DNA from: Candidatus Aerophobota bacterium
Lineage (GTDB): Bacteria > Aerophobota > Aerophobia > Aerophobales > B3-G15
Assembly: GCA_030607715.1 (NCBI GenBank)
Contig: JAUWJM010000026.1
Location: 1 to 14,554 of the forward strand
DNA: 14,554 bases
Direction: 5' to 3'
Shown: positions 6,929 through 14,249 of the stretch, one piece after another
How positions within the stretch are numbered: position 1 is the stretch's first letter
How the letters are laid out: each line of letters begins with the position of its first letter
Position numbers and translations under genes: made by a program
Notes under the pieces: model-generated
The model's database searches: none
What the model was told of the DNA's origin: nothing
The model's input: only the letters and a program-made list of their open reading frames with translations

Positions 6929-8441
6929 TCCTTCTTTCCTCCCAAGAGAGCCAGCGATTTATAGCATTAAGGTAAGCTTTGGCACTGGCTTCAATAATAT
7001 CTGTGCTTGTTCCTTGTCCTGAGACTAAGATATTCTTTCCCTTGATCCTCACTCTAACCTCTCCCAGAGCATCTTTACCCTTGGTTAAGGATTGAATAGA
7101 GTAATCTACCAGAGTTAAGTTTAAACCACACACTTTATCTATAGCCCGGTAAGCAGCATCAATTGGCCCATCTCCGCAGGCAGCTTCCTGAAAGATACGA
7201 TCATTTTTTTTAATCTTCACCGTTGCTGTGGGCAAAATTTTGTTGCCGGTAACTGTATGAATATATTCAAGAGAGTAAACCTTCGGTATTTGTAACGTTT
7301 GTTCCTCCGCTATGAAAACTAAATCCTCATCAAATATCTCTCTTTTCTTGTCAGCTAATTTTTTAAAAAAATCAAAAGCTTTTTCCAATTGAGCATTAGT
7401 AAGATGAAATCCTAATTTTTTTAACCTTTCCTGGAAAGCATGCCTTCCGGAAAGTTTACCTAAAACCAGCTCGCTCTCCTTAAGACCTATAGAAGAAGGG
7501 GTCATTATCTCATAAGTGGTTTTCTCCTTTAGCACTCCATCCTGATGAATACCCGACTCATGACGAAAAGCATTTTTTCCCACCACTGCCTTATTGGGTT
7601 GAACAGGAACACCTGTAAGATGGGAGACTAATCGAGAAACCTGGTAAATCTCCTGAGTATTAATGTTGGTATAGAAGTGGAAAAGATCCTCTCTGGTTTT
7701 AAGAGCCATTACTACTTCCTCTAAAGATGTATTACCAGCTCTTTCTCCAATTCCATTTACTGCACACTCTATCTGTCTTGCTCCCCCTATCACTGCAGAA
7801 AGAGAGTTTGCTGTAGCCATTCCTAAGTCATTATGGCAGTGAACGCTTAAAAGGGCCTTCTCAATAGAAGGAACATTTTGTATGATTCCCTCTATTAGAG
7901 CTTTAAATTCCTGAGGGGTAGAATACCCCACAGTATCGGGGATATTAACTACCTTTGCTCCTGCTTCAATAACAGCCTCAATTACCTGGTAAAGGAACGC
8001 AGATTCACTTCTGGAGGCATCCATGGGAGAAAACTCCACATCTTCAGTGTATTTCAGAGCAAGATTAACAGCCTCCACAGCTAATTTTAGAACTTCCTGG
8101 GGGGATTTTCTGAGTTGATACCTCATATGAATGGGAGAGGTAGCGATAAAGGTATGAATTCTTCCTCTTTTAGCTTTTTTAATAGCTTCCCCAGCTTTTT
8201 TAATATCATAGGCTAAAGCTCTGGCTAAAGCAGCAATAACAGGTTCTTTTATCTGTCCAGAAATGGTTTTTACTGCCTCAAAATTTCCCAAAGAGGAAGC
8301 TGGAAAACCAGCTTCAATTACATCAACTTTAAGCTTTTCCAATTGACAAGCGATCTTTAATTTTTCATCAACGTTAAGAGATGCTCCAGGTGTCTGTTCG
8401 CCATCTCGAAGAGTGGTATCGAAAATGTAAATTCTCTCCAT
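6900..8441 (-). CDS. leuA: 2-isopropylmalate synthase (bacterial type, with leucine-regulatory domain)
   Basis: First committed step of leucine synthesis: condenses acetyl-CoA with 2-oxoisovalerate. Its 513 residues match full-length bacterial LeuA. The TIM-barrel catalytic domain (about 1-270) has [13 protein letters not shown] (metal and substrate residues R12, D13), [18 protein letters not shown], the metal-binding HCHNDLG (H201, H203) and [13 protein letters not shown] with N237. The linker domain carries [15 protein letters not shown]. The C-terminal allosteric LeuA dimer domain is present (about 385-500; [41 protein letters not shown]), so feedback inhibition by leucine is expected. An AGGAG site lies 6 nt before the ATG and a sigma-70-like promoter lies about 50 nt upstream. 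It is the first gene of the long operon, yet no other leucine genes follow. Confidence 0.96.
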   Translation of the reverse strand: MERIYIFDTTLRDGEQTPGASLNVDEKLKIACQLEKLKVDVIEAGFPASSLGNFEAVKTISGQIKEPVIAALARALAYDIKKAGEAIKKAKRGRIHTFIATSPIHMRYQLRKSPQEVLKLAVEAVNLALKYTEDVEFSPMDASRSESAFLYQVIEAVIEAGAKVVNIPDTVGYSTPQEFKALIEGIIQNVPSIEKALLSVHCHNDLGMATANSLSAVIGGARQIECAVNGIGERAGNTSLEEVVMALKTREDLFHFYTNINTQEIYQVSRLVSHLTGVPVQPNKAVVGKNAFRHESGIHQDGVLKEKTTYEIMTPSSIGLKESELVLGKLSGRHAFQERLKKLGFHLTNAQLEKAFDFFKKLADKKREIFDEDLVFIAEEQTLQIPKVYSLEYIHTVTGNKILPTATVKIKKNDRIFQEAACGDGPIDAAYRAIDKVCGLNLTLVDYSIQSLTKGKDALGEVRVRIKGKNILVSGQGTSTDIIEASAKAYLNAINRWLSWEERRNEGRDREIK

Positions 8442-8491
8442 AGATATCTCCTGTATGTAATATCTTAAACTACAACCTATTTTCTAAGTTT

Positions 8492-8519
8492 AGTATAGTA
8501 AAAATAAGAAAAAAGTCAA
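8492..8519 (-). promoter_or_regulatory. Sigma-70-type promoter of the leuA-to-polX operon
   Basis: On the minus strand, TTGACT (8519-8514) and TATACT (8497-8492) are separated by 16 nt. Transcription would start near 8485, giving a leader of roughly 45 nt before leuA and its AGGAG site. The -35 box sits in the right arm of the hairpin ending the upstream aspartate aminotransferase-purC operon. I saw no leader peptide rich in Leu codons and no T-box or attenuator in the short leader. This is the only convincing promoter found for the eight following genes. Confidence 0.6.
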
Positions 8520-8552
8520 AGATTCAGGACTTCGAACTAAGGACTTCTTTGA
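8508..8552 (-). terminator. Weak hairpin plus T-run after purC
   Basis: On the minus strand TCAAAGA (8552-8546) pairs with TCTTTGA (8522-8516) across a 23-nt loop and is followed directly by CTTTTTTC. The 7-bp AT-rich stem is modest, but the T-run and the position about 50 nt after the purC stop fit an intrinsic terminator. The loop carries the repeated word AAGTCC twice. Confidence 0.4.
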
Positions 8553-8600
8553 ATTGGTGATCATTATTTAAATTACCAAACTCAGATTTAACGATGTTAC

Positions 8601-9509
8601 TTAATGTTTGAAAGGTGGTATTAAATCTTTACCTATAATCTTCTTATAGGCTTCCAGATACTTTTGGCTAACTTTTCTTATCACTTCTTCAGGTAGGGAG
8701 GGAGCTGGGAAAGTCTTATTCCAGGTTAATTTCTCTAAGTAATCTCTTAGGTATTGCTTGTCAAAGCTTTTTTGTGCTTTTCTTAGCTGGTAGCTCTCTT
8801 TGGGCCAAAATCGAGAAGAATCAGGAGTTAGAGCCTCATCAATAAAAATAATTTCACCTTTGTCCACCCCAAATTCAAACTTGGTATCAGCAATTATTAT
8901 TCCCCTTGATTCTGCATATTCTCTGGCAGCTTTATATAAAGCAAGACTCTTTGTTTTTAGCTCTTTAGCTATTTCTTTACCTACCAGTTCTTGTAACTGA
9001 TTTTGAGTAATATTTATATCGTGTCCTGAGGTAGCTTTAGTAGCCGGGGTAAAAATTGGTTGAGGGAGTCTTTGTGATTCTCTAAGCCCTGAAGATAGTT
9101 TAATACCGCATATAGAGCCTTCTTTTTTGTACTCCTTCCAGCCTGATCCAGCCAAATATCCTCTGACCACACATTCCACCATTATAGGTTTTGTCTTTTT
9201 TACTAACATTGCTCTTTCTTTTAAGATGCTTCCATATTTTCTTAACTCCATAGGAAAAGTCTTAATTTTAGTGCTAATCAGGTGATTAGGAATAATATCC
9301 CTGGTAAAGTTAAACCAGAACTCTGAAAGAGCAGTTAAAACTTTCCCCTTGTAAGGGATTCCATTGGGCAGAACAACATCAAAGGCAGAAATTCTATCAG
9401 TAGCCACTATTAAAAGCTTGTCTTCAATCTCATAAATATCACGAACCTTACCTTTTTTGAATAATTTAATATCAGGAAATTCTGTGGTTAACAAAACGCT
9501 CTCTCTCAT
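8601..9509 (-). CDS. purC: Phosphoribosylaminoimidazole-succinocarboxamide synthase (SAICAR synthetase)
   Basis: Purine biosynthesis step joining CAIR and aspartate with ATP to give SAICAR. At 302 residues it is the long form, similar in size to yeast Ade1, rather than the roughly 240-residue bacterial short form. Family features are [21 protein letters not shown] near the start (Gly-rich nucleotide loop), [36 protein letters not shown], the SGHD loop ([11 protein letters not shown]), [13 protein letters not shown] and [19 protein letters not shown] site lies 7 nt before the ATG. The gene begins 15 nt after the aminotransferase gene, so the two are co-transcribed. The pairing is sensible because PurC consumes aspartate. 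No other pur gene is present. Confidence 0.95.
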   Translation of the reverse strand: MRESVLLTTEFPDIKLFKKGKVRDIYEIEDKLLIVATDRISAFDVVLPNGIPYKGKVLTALSEFWFNFTRDIIPNHLISTKIKTFPMELRKYGSILKERAMLVKKTKPIMVECVVRGYLAGSGWKEYKKEGSICGIKLSSGLRESQRLPQPIFTPATKATSGHDINITQNQLQELVGKEIAKELKTKSLALYKAAREYAESRGIIIADTKFEFGVDKGEIIFIDEALTPDSSRFWPKESYQLRKAQKSFDKQYLRDYLEKLTWNKTFPAPSLPEEVIRKVSQKYLEAYKKIIGKDLIPPFKH

Positions 9510-9524
9510 TTAAAATCCTCTTTG

Positions 9525-10715
9525 TTAGAAGAGTTTGTTTATTGCCTTTTTTAATCGGTCAAGACCCTTAAGAATATTATCCATAGATGTAGCATAAGAT
9601 AGCCGAATATAGTTTTCTGCTCCAAAGGCAGATCCAGGCACCACAGCTACCCTTGCCTCTCTCAATAAAAAATCTGCTAAGTCTAAAGAACTTTTTATCT
9701 TCTCCCCATCAAAAGATCTACCCAAAAGTTTTGACACATCAGGAAACAAATAAAATGCTCCCTGAGGTTTTGTGCAGGACACTCCAGGAATTTGGTTTAA
9801 TTTTTTTAGCATACAATCTCTTCTTTTTTTAAACTCGGACCTCATATTAATTACAGCATCCTGAGGCCCAGAAATAGCTATCAATGCCCCCTTCTGTGCA
9901 AAGGAAGTAGGATTGGAAGTAGAATGGCTCTGCAAGTTAGACATAGCCTTTATGATTTCTTCTTTCCCGCCAGCATAGCCTATTCTCCATCCCGTCATAG
10001 AGTAAGTTTTGGATACCCCATTTATTACTATAGTTAAATCCTTAATTTTTGGATTTAAGGAGGCAATACTTGTATGTTTAGCCTCATAGATTATCTTCTC
10101 ATAAATCTCATCCGATATAATATAAATTTTATTTTTCACAGCAATCTCAGCTATAGCTTCTAAATCATCCTTAGAGTAAACAGCTCCTGTGGGATTATTG
10201 GGACTATTTAAAATTAACAGCTTAGTTTTAGGAGTAATGTGATTTAAAAGGGTTTGAGGATTCATTCTAAATCCATTTTCCTCTTTGGTTTCAACTATTT
10301 TTGGCATAGCCCCGGATAGTTTTATCTGCTCCAGATAACTAACCCAGTATGGGGAGGGCAGGATAATCTCATCACCTTCTTCACATATAACCTGAATTGC
10401 ATTATGCAGACATTGTTTTGCTCCACAGGAAACAATTATCTGGGATAAATTGTAATTTAGCCCATTGTCTTCCTTAAATTTTTTAGAAATTGTCTCTTTT
10501 AATTCTTTAATTCCTGAAGAAGGTGTATACCTGGTAAATCCCTCATCTATTGCTCTTTTAGCCTCTTCCCTGATGTGCTTAGGAGTATCAAAATCTGGCT
10601 CTCCTGCGCCAAATCCAATTACATCTATACCCCTTTGTCTCATTTCCTTAACTTTAGCAGTTATAGCTAAAGTTAAGGAGGGGCTAATTAATCCTGCTCT
10701 TTTAGCTAAAGACAT
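9525..10715 (-). CDS. aspB: Class I/II PLP-dependent aminotransferase, aspartate aminotransferase type (subgroup I-beta)
   Basis: Transfers the amino group between aspartate and 2-oxoglutarate, using pyridoxal phosphate. Its 396 residues match the AspB/thermophilic AspAT subfamily, which may also accept prephenate. Visible landmarks are GFGAGEPDFDTP (34-45), SCGAKQCLHNA, the PNNPTG loop (N174), SDEIYE (D202, Y205), the PLP-binding lysine in NGVSKTYSMTGWRIG (K236), and the carboxylate-binding arginine in RLSYA (R371). A GGGAG site lies 5 nt before the ATG, and a promoter sits about 40 nt upstream. It is the first gene of a two-gene operon with purC. Exact amino-donor choice (aspartate, prephenate, alanine) cannot be read from these motifs alone, so the symbol follows the subfamily. 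Confidence 0.88.
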   Translation of the reverse strand: MSLAKRAGLISPSLTLAITAKVKEMRQRGIDVIGFGAGEPDFDTPKHIREEAKRAIDEGFTRYTPSSGIKELKETISKKFKEDNGLNYNLSQIIVSCGAKQCLHNAIQVICEEGDEIILPSPYWVSYLEQIKLSGAMPKIVETKEENGFRMNPQTLLNHITPKTKLLILNSPNNPTGAVYSKDDLEAIAEIAVKNKIYIISDEIYEKIIYEAKHTSIASLNPKIKDLTIVINGVSKTYSMTGWRIGYAGGKEEIIKAMSNLQSHSTSNPTSFAQKGALIAISGPQDAVINMRSEFKKRRDCMLKKLNQIPGVSCTKPQGAFYLFPDVSKLLGRSFDGEKIKSSLDLADFLLREARVAVVPGSAFGAENYIRLSYATSMDNILKGLDRLKKAINKLF

Positions 10716-10751
10716 AGAATCTCCCTACATAAACTCTACTTGTTTTTCCCT

Positions 10752-10779
10752 ATATTATAGTTATTTTTTCTTTCGTCAA
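10752..10779 (-). promoter_or_regulatory. Promoter of the aspartate aminotransferase-purC operon
   Basis: Minus strand: TTGACG (10779-10774), 16-nt spacer, TAATAT (10757-10752). An overlapping TATAAT (10759-10754) would leave only 14 nt. The start would be near 10745, with a leader of about 30 nt that carries the GGGAG ribosome site. Confidence 0.55.
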
Positions 10780-10789
10780 CTAAATTGAA

Positions 10790-10817
10790 TTGACTTATTT
10801 AATTTGCAGCTTATAAT
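10790..10817 (+). promoter_or_regulatory. Promoter of the Uma2-type gene
   Basis: Plus strand: TTGACT (10790-10795), 16-nt spacer, perfect TATAAT (10812-10817), start near 10824 and about 50 nt of leader. Its -35 lies back to back with that of the aminotransferase promoter; the two boxes form the inverted repeat GTCAA/TTGAC at 10775-10795. Confidence 0.6.
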
Positions 10818-10875
10818 GAAAATGTTGTAATACTAATTCGATGTGAAATAAGTGCTAAAACGAGGATGTGAAGAA

Positions 10876-11361
10876 ATGAAAGCTTCTACTATTAATGTAA
10901 ACCAGGAGATATGGACTTATGAAGATTACCGAGAACTTCCGGATGATCAAAAAATTTATCAAGTGATAGGAGGTAAGTTATTTATGGTTCCTACACCATC
11001 AACACGACATCAGAATATTTCCAGAAATTTGGAGTTTATTATCTGGAGCTTTGTGAAAAATCACAATTTAGGTGATATATACTATGCTCCTACAGATGTG
11101 GTTCTTAGCTCGGTAAATGTGGTTCAACCAGATATAGTTTTCATCGCTAAAAATAGATTAGCCATAGTAAAAGAGAAGGGTATATTTGGTGCACCCGATT
11201 GGGTTATAGAAATAGTTTCATCCTCAACCAGTAAGATAGATATCAAATTAAAAAAAGATCTTTATGAGCGCTTTGGAGTCAGGGAATACTGGATAATTTA
11301 TCCTGAGGATGAGAAAGTTGAAGTATACCTCCTTGACTTGAGGGAGGAAATTATAAACTGA
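10876..11361 (+). CDS. Uma2-family (DUF820) PD-(D/E)XK endonuclease-like protein, 3' end frameshifted
   Basis: Uma2 proteins have a restriction-endonuclease fold; most are of unknown function and occur as multicopy families near mobile or accessory DNA. This reading gives 161 residues. It shows the WTYEDYRELPDD start region, the E/G segment IYQVIGGKLFMVPTPSTRHQ, QPDIVFI with the likely metal Asp (D86), DWVIEIVSSSTSKIDIK with the core Glu (E112) and lysines after it, and YERFGVREYWIIYPE. The active-site region is therefore intact. The frame stops after YLLDLREEIIN, short of the usual C-terminal strand, and the missing 34 residues are encoded immediately downstream in another frame. I chose the ATG at 10876 because GAGG lies 10 nt before it; an in-frame GTG at 10852 would add eight residues with no ribosome site. 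Confidence 0.82.
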   Translation: MKASTINVNQEIWTYEDYRELPDDQKIYQVIGGKLFMVPTPSTRHQNISRNLEFIIWSFVKNHNLGDIYYAPTDVVLSSVNVVQPDIVFIAKNRLAIVKEKGIFGAPDWVIEIVSSSTSKIDIKLKKDLYERFGVREYWIIYPEDEKVEVYLLDLREEIIN

Positions 11362-11444
11362 GAGGGGTATTTTTGAAAAATGATACTTTACAGGTTAGGA
11401 CAATAGGAGAATTTAAAATTAACTTAAAGGAAGTATTTTCCTGA
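11340..11444 (+). pseudogene. Out-of-frame C-terminal part of the Uma2-type gene
   Basis: Reading from 11340, one base back from the main frame, gives 34 codons ending in TGA at 11442-11444: EGGNYKLRGVFLK...GEFKINLKEVFS. This is what a Uma2 C-terminus should look like (a NYKL strand, then a short strand and the closing I-x-L-x-E-x-F). A single-base change in the stretch 11335-11342 would rejoin it to the main frame. No canonical slippery heptamer is present, so programmed shifting is not supported. It may be a real mutation or a sequencing or assembly error. Confidence 0.75.
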
Positions 11445-11719
11445 TATTAAATCTATCTGTGTAAATCTGTGGCTAAATAGATTTATCTATTATCTTATAT
11501 GAAGACAATTTTATAGTATCGGAATTTCAAATAATTTCTCAATAATTTTTCTTGGATTGTTAAGTAAACCTTGAGTAAATGAGATATCTAAAAAGGGGGA
11601 ACAGCGAAGCATTGAGAAGGTCATTCCGAAGGAATGGGCGAAGCCTATATTTTCGCCTTCAAGTATCTTAAATAGGCAGTTTCTTACATTTAAGTAAGGG
11701 TCGAGTATAAAGTAGAGAA
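11445..11719 (+). repeat. Gene-free spacer rich in short inverted repeats
   Basis: No coding frame is convincing here. It holds, in order, an 8-bp stem 11449-11456/11477-11484 enclosing CTGTGTAAATCTGTGGC; a perfect hairpin CATTCC-GAA-GGAATG (11622-11636); directly after it GGCGAA (11637-11642) pairing with TTCGCC (11652-11657); an alternative pairing GCCTAT (11643-11648) with ATAGGC (11672-11677); and CTTAC/GTAAG (11683-11687/11694-11698). The word GCGAAGC and the close relative CGAAGG recur. This has the look of a dispersed palindromic element or of leader RNA for the PIN gene. Confidence 0.45.
11683..11711 (+). promoter_or_regulatory. Possible promoter of the PIN-domain gene
   Basis: CTTACA (11683-11688), 17-nt spacer, TATAAA (11706-11711). 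The predicted start would fall within a few bases of the ATG at 11720, implying a leaderless or nearly leaderless mRNA. That agrees with the weak ribosome site before this gene. The -35 overlaps the last hairpin of the spacer. The boxes are imperfect. Confidence 0.3.
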
Positions 11720-12181
11720 ATGATGAAAAGAAAACCTAAAATTTATCTGGATACATCTGTCCTTTCAGCTATGTTTGATAACAAAAATCCTGAGAGGAAA
11801 AATCTGACTCAAATGTTCTTCAAGCAAACAGAGAATTTTCAAATTTTTATCTCAGATCTTACTCTTACTGAGATAGAAAGAACAGTAAATGTGCAGTTGA
11901 AAAGAAAATTACAAAAATTGGCTAATGAATTTAACCTTGTTGAAACAAACGAGGATGTTGAATGGCTGGCAGAAGAGTACATTAGACAAGAAGCGGTTCC
12001 AAAGGGATATTCAGAGGATGTATATCACATTGCTCTATCTGTAATTAACGAAATGGATTATTTACTAAGCTGGAACTTTAGACACATAGTAAGAAAAAAA
12101 ATAATAGATATAATAAGGATGGTAAATACTCTCCATATGTTGAAACAAATGGAGATTATGACTCCACCAGAGATTTTATAG
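11720..12181 (+). CDS. PIN-domain ribonuclease, probable toxin of a type II toxin-antitoxin pair
   Basis: PIN domains are metal-dependent RNases; VapC-like members cleave tRNA or other RNA and are held by a partner. This 153-residue protein has YLDTSVLSAMFD at the start (D11), SDLTLTEIERT (E51), GYSEDVYHIALSV (D100) and the closing DYLLSWNFRHI, where the fourth acidic position is Asn119, as is common in this WNF-H subgroup. The tail EIMTPPEIL is also typical. Only weak AGAG precedes the ATG, and a second ATG follows directly. A small gene starts 11 nt after the stop, so the likely partner is downstream of the toxin rather than upstream as in classic vapBC. RNA target unknown. A non-toxin role cannot be excluded. 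Confidence 0.8.
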   Translation: MMKRKPKIYLDTSVLSAMFDNKNPERKNLTQMFFKQTENFQIFISDLTLTEIERTVNVQLKRKLQKLANEFNLVETNEDVEWLAEEYIRQEAVPKGYSEDVYHIALSVINEMDYLLSWNFRHIVRKKIIDIIRMVNTLHMLKQMEIMTPPEIL

Positions 12182-12192
12182 GAGGCAAGGGT

Positions 12193-12411
12193 ATGGAGAA
12201 AAAAGTCTCTATTAAGGAAATAAATAAAATAAGAAAAGAAATCGAAAAAGAATTTCCTGGAGATTCTGCACTTCAAGAAGTGCACATAGCAAGAAAGATA
12301 ATTTCTAAAGAAGCTGAGATAATGGGTATGTCATTTGGCAGGTATATAATGTCCTTGGAATCAAAAAGGAGGAGCAGAGAAAATAAACTTTCTGCACAGC
12401 TTTCTCTATGA
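12193..12411 (+). CDS. Small basic/helical protein, putative antitoxin partner of the PIN gene
   Basis: Protein of 72 residues with no recognisable family name. It is strongly helical and charged: an N-terminal IKEINKIRKEIEKEF helix, a middle EVHIARKIISKEAEI helix, and an Arg/Lys-rich ESKRRSRENK tail. A start of the type 'xx-I-x-K-I-R-K-E-I' is often seen in small genes following WNF-H PIN genes, which supports partnership. There is no clear ribbon-helix-helix or AbrB DNA-binding motif. The AGGAGG site (12180-12185) lies 7 nt before the ATG and includes the end of the toxin stop codon, so it is much better translated than the PIN gene, as expected when the antitoxin must be in excess. It converges on the SufB-like gene 37 bp away, with no visible terminator. 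Confidence 0.6.
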   Translation: MEKKVSIKEINKIRKEIEKEFPGDSALQEVHIARKIISKEAEIMGMSFGRYIMSLESKRRSRENKLSAQLSL

Positions 12412-12448
12412 CTTTATCATAAGGCAAACTAATCTATTACCCAAAGAT

Positions 12449-13501
12449 TCAGGTAGTACCCTCAATGGATATTCTTTCTATTAATTTATCTATAGATTTC
12501 TGTAAATTTTTGGGCAATCCTTTAATCTTCACATCCAAAAAGCCGTGCACGATAAGTGATTTAGCAGTTTCCTCATCGATTCCTCTGGACATCAGGTAAT
12601 TTATCTCCTCCTCGGATATTTTCCCTACAGCAGCTTCGTGTGATAGATCTGTTTTAGGGTTAATCGCCTCTAATTCTGGTATCGCGTGAATTTTCCCTTT
12701 ATCACCAAGCAATAAACCATCACATTCTATATGACCTCTTGTATTCCTCGCTATTCCCTGTATATGTTCTCTAGTAACAACTTCTCCTCCATTAGAGATT
12801 GCTTTACTTAGAATCTCAGACCTTGCATTTTCTTCCTCCAATAACACTTTATCTTTAATATTGAAATTAGAGTCTTTCTTGGCATAAACAATGGAATTAA
12901 ACCTCGCCACTCCATTTTTCTTGATTCTGGTAATAGAATAAGACCTCTCTTTCTTAGCTGGGGTAAGCGCTACATAATTAGATATAAAGGTGGCATTCCT
13001 TTCTACCAATGTGCTCCCCTTTGAAAAGACAGAAGTGGTAGATGGCCAGCAATGAATCCTTGTAATTGACAGTAGTGCATTTTCCTTAACGTAATACTCG
13101 CTAATCCCTATGTGTTTTCCTTCCCCTATGGAAGCTGTGCATCCAGAGATTAGATGAACTTCAGAATTTTCTTCTGCTACAAGAATATTGTGTATTGTTT
13201 GAGATTTATTTTCTTTCATATAAAAACACGCTTGGACAGGATAGTTTATTTTAACATCGTGAAGCACTCTTATAAAGTAACCTAAAGAGTTTTTAGAGAT
13301 CAATTTACTATTCTTTAACCATAGATATCTCTCAACTGCTTCACTTAAAGGAAGGATTTCTAATCTTTTATTCCAACTTTCTATGTTTATTATATCATTA
13401 TCGATAATAAGAAAAGACCCGGAGCGACCTTTTTTAGAAGAGGTGTAGCCCACTGAACATAATTTTTTATTATCCACAGGATTTTTATCTTTATTTGACA
13501 T
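12449..13501 (-). CDS. sufB: SufB/SufD-family Fe-S cluster assembly scaffold (single-copy, SmsB-like)
   Basis: Scaffold of the SUF-type Fe-S assembly machinery; with a SufC ATPase it builds clusters. This protein is 350 residues, shorter than E. coli SufB (about 495), with the beta-helix core kept. The SufB catalytic cysteine is present in IECDGLLLGD (C260), and the HEA motif LSHEAAVGKISEEE (H288, E289) follows, as in SufB. A C-terminal helix NYLMSRGIDEETAKSLIVHGF binds SufC. It thus keeps SufB chemistry rather than being a pure SufD. There is no separate sufD, sufS or sufU in the window. I place the start at the ATG at 13501 because GGTGA lies just before it and MSNKDKN looks native; an upstream in-frame ATG at 13546 would overlap sufC by 56 nt. 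It overlaps the sufC end by 11 nt. Confidence 0.88.
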   Translation of the reverse strand: MSNKDKNPVDNKKLCSVGYTSSKKGRSGSFLIIDNDIINIESWNKRLEILPLSEAVERYLWLKNSKLISKNSLGYFIRVLHDVKINYPVQACFYMKENKSQTIHNILVAEENSEVHLISGCTASIGEGKHIGISEYYVKENALLSITRIHCWPSTTSVFSKGSTLVERNATFISNYVALTPAKKERSYSITRIKKNGVARFNSIVYAKKDSNFNIKDKVLLEEENARSEILSKAISNGGEVVTREHIQGIARNTRGHIECDGLLLGDKGKIHAIPELEAINPKTDLSHEAAVGKISEEEINYLMSRGIDEETAKSLIVHGFLDVKIKGLPKNLQKSIDKLIERISIEGTT

Positions 13502-14249
13502 TTTTGTCACCATTAGAAAAACACTTATAACAATCCTTATAGCCACATTCTTTTATCTTATCGAAAATATCATAAGGATTAGCTCCGGACATTAGCTTTC
13601 CTCCAATCATCACGTGACCCACATCTACATTTACGTAATTTAAAATATCGCCGCTGTGAGTTATTACTATAGCAGATTTCTTCCTTTTAATTATAGGTAA
13701 ATCTTTTTGCAGGAGCTTCACGATAGATTTAGAGATAAGTTTTATATTTTCAACATCAACCCCTGAGTCGGGTTCATCTAACAATGCTAAGTCAGGTTTT
13801 TGCAAAAGTAATTGCATTATCTCACAAACCTTCATTTCTCCGCCAGAAAATCCCTTGTTTATATCTCTTTCCAGATGTTTCTTAAAATTAACTTCCTCAG
13901 CAACATCTAAAATCTCTTTTTTAGACTTATTTATAGCTTCTAAAAGTTTTTCCAGTTTTACTCCTCTAATAACTGGCGAATGCTGAAATCCAATTCCTAT
14001 TCCTTTCCGAGCTCTTTCATAAATAGGTATATCCAATACTGACTTTCCTTTAAATAGTATGTCCCCTTTTATTACTTTAAGGTGGGGCAATCCTATTATT
14101 ACCCCAAGAAGAGTGGATTTACCTGAACCATTTGGGCCAAATATTACATGGGACTCTCCTTCATTTATAGATAAATTTACTCCTTTAAGGATCATCTTTC
14201 CCCCTGTTTTAACCCACAAGTCTTTAATCTCTAATAAATGTTTTTTCAT
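13491..14249 (-). CDS. sufC: SufC-type Fe-S assembly ATPase with cysteine-rich tail
   Basis: Cytoplasmic ABC-type ATPase that drives the SufB scaffold; it lacks membrane segments. Its 252 residues match SufC. Order of motifs: Walker A GPNGSGKST (38-46), Q-loop GFQH (Q89), ABC signature GFSGGEMK (133-140), Walker B LALLDEPDSGVD (154-165) and the switch His in VITHSGD (H198). The DSGVD run after Walker B is the SufC hallmark. The last 18 residues contain C235, C240 and C243 (CGYKDCYKC), a spacing not usual for SufC and able in principle to bind a metal or cluster. The start overlaps the stop of the preceding gene by ATGA, giving tight translational coupling, and its end overlaps the SufB-like gene. 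Confidence 0.93.
   Translation of the reverse strand: MKKHLLEIKDLWVKTGGKMILKGVNLSINEGESHVIFGPNGSGKSTLLGVIIGLPHLKVIKGDILFKGKSVLDIPIYERARKGIGIGFQHSPVIRGVKLEKLLEAINKSKKEILDVAEEVNFKKHLERDINKGFSGGEMKVCEIMQLLLQKPDLALLDEPDSGVDVENIKLISKSIVKLLQKDLPIIKRKKSAIVITHSGDILNYVNVDVGHVMIGGKLMSGANPYDIFDKIKECGYKDCYKCFSNGDKNVK

Noticed and set aside
8442..8491. Leucine attenuator or T-box before leuA
   Set aside because: The leader is only about 45 nt, with no Leu-rich peptide, specifier loop or alternative hairpins.
10465..10788. Plus-strand frame of 107 codons opposite the aminotransferase
   Set aside because: It lies within the complement of a well-conserved gene and spans that gene's promoter; it is a shadow frame.
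10852..10875. GTG start for the Uma2-type gene, eight residues upstream
   Set aside because: No ribosome site precedes it, whereas GAGG lies 10 nt before the ATG at 10876.
11340..11444. Programmed -1 frameshift in the Uma2-type gene
   Set aside because: No canonical X-XXY-YYZ slippery heptamer or following pseudoknot is seen in the overlap; a mutation or error is simpler.
12058..12285. Minus-strand frame opposite the PIN gene and its partner (75 codons)
   Set aside because: Antisense to two better-supported genes, with a hydrophobic low-complexity product and no ribosome site.
12412..12448. Terminator between the antitoxin-like gene and the SufB-like gene
   Set aside because: No inverted repeat with a T-run could be found in these 37 bases on either strand.
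13502..13546. Longer SufB-like start at 13546
   Set aside because: It would overlap sufC by 56 nt with a hydrophobic non-homologous extension. The ATG at 13501 has GGTGA before it.
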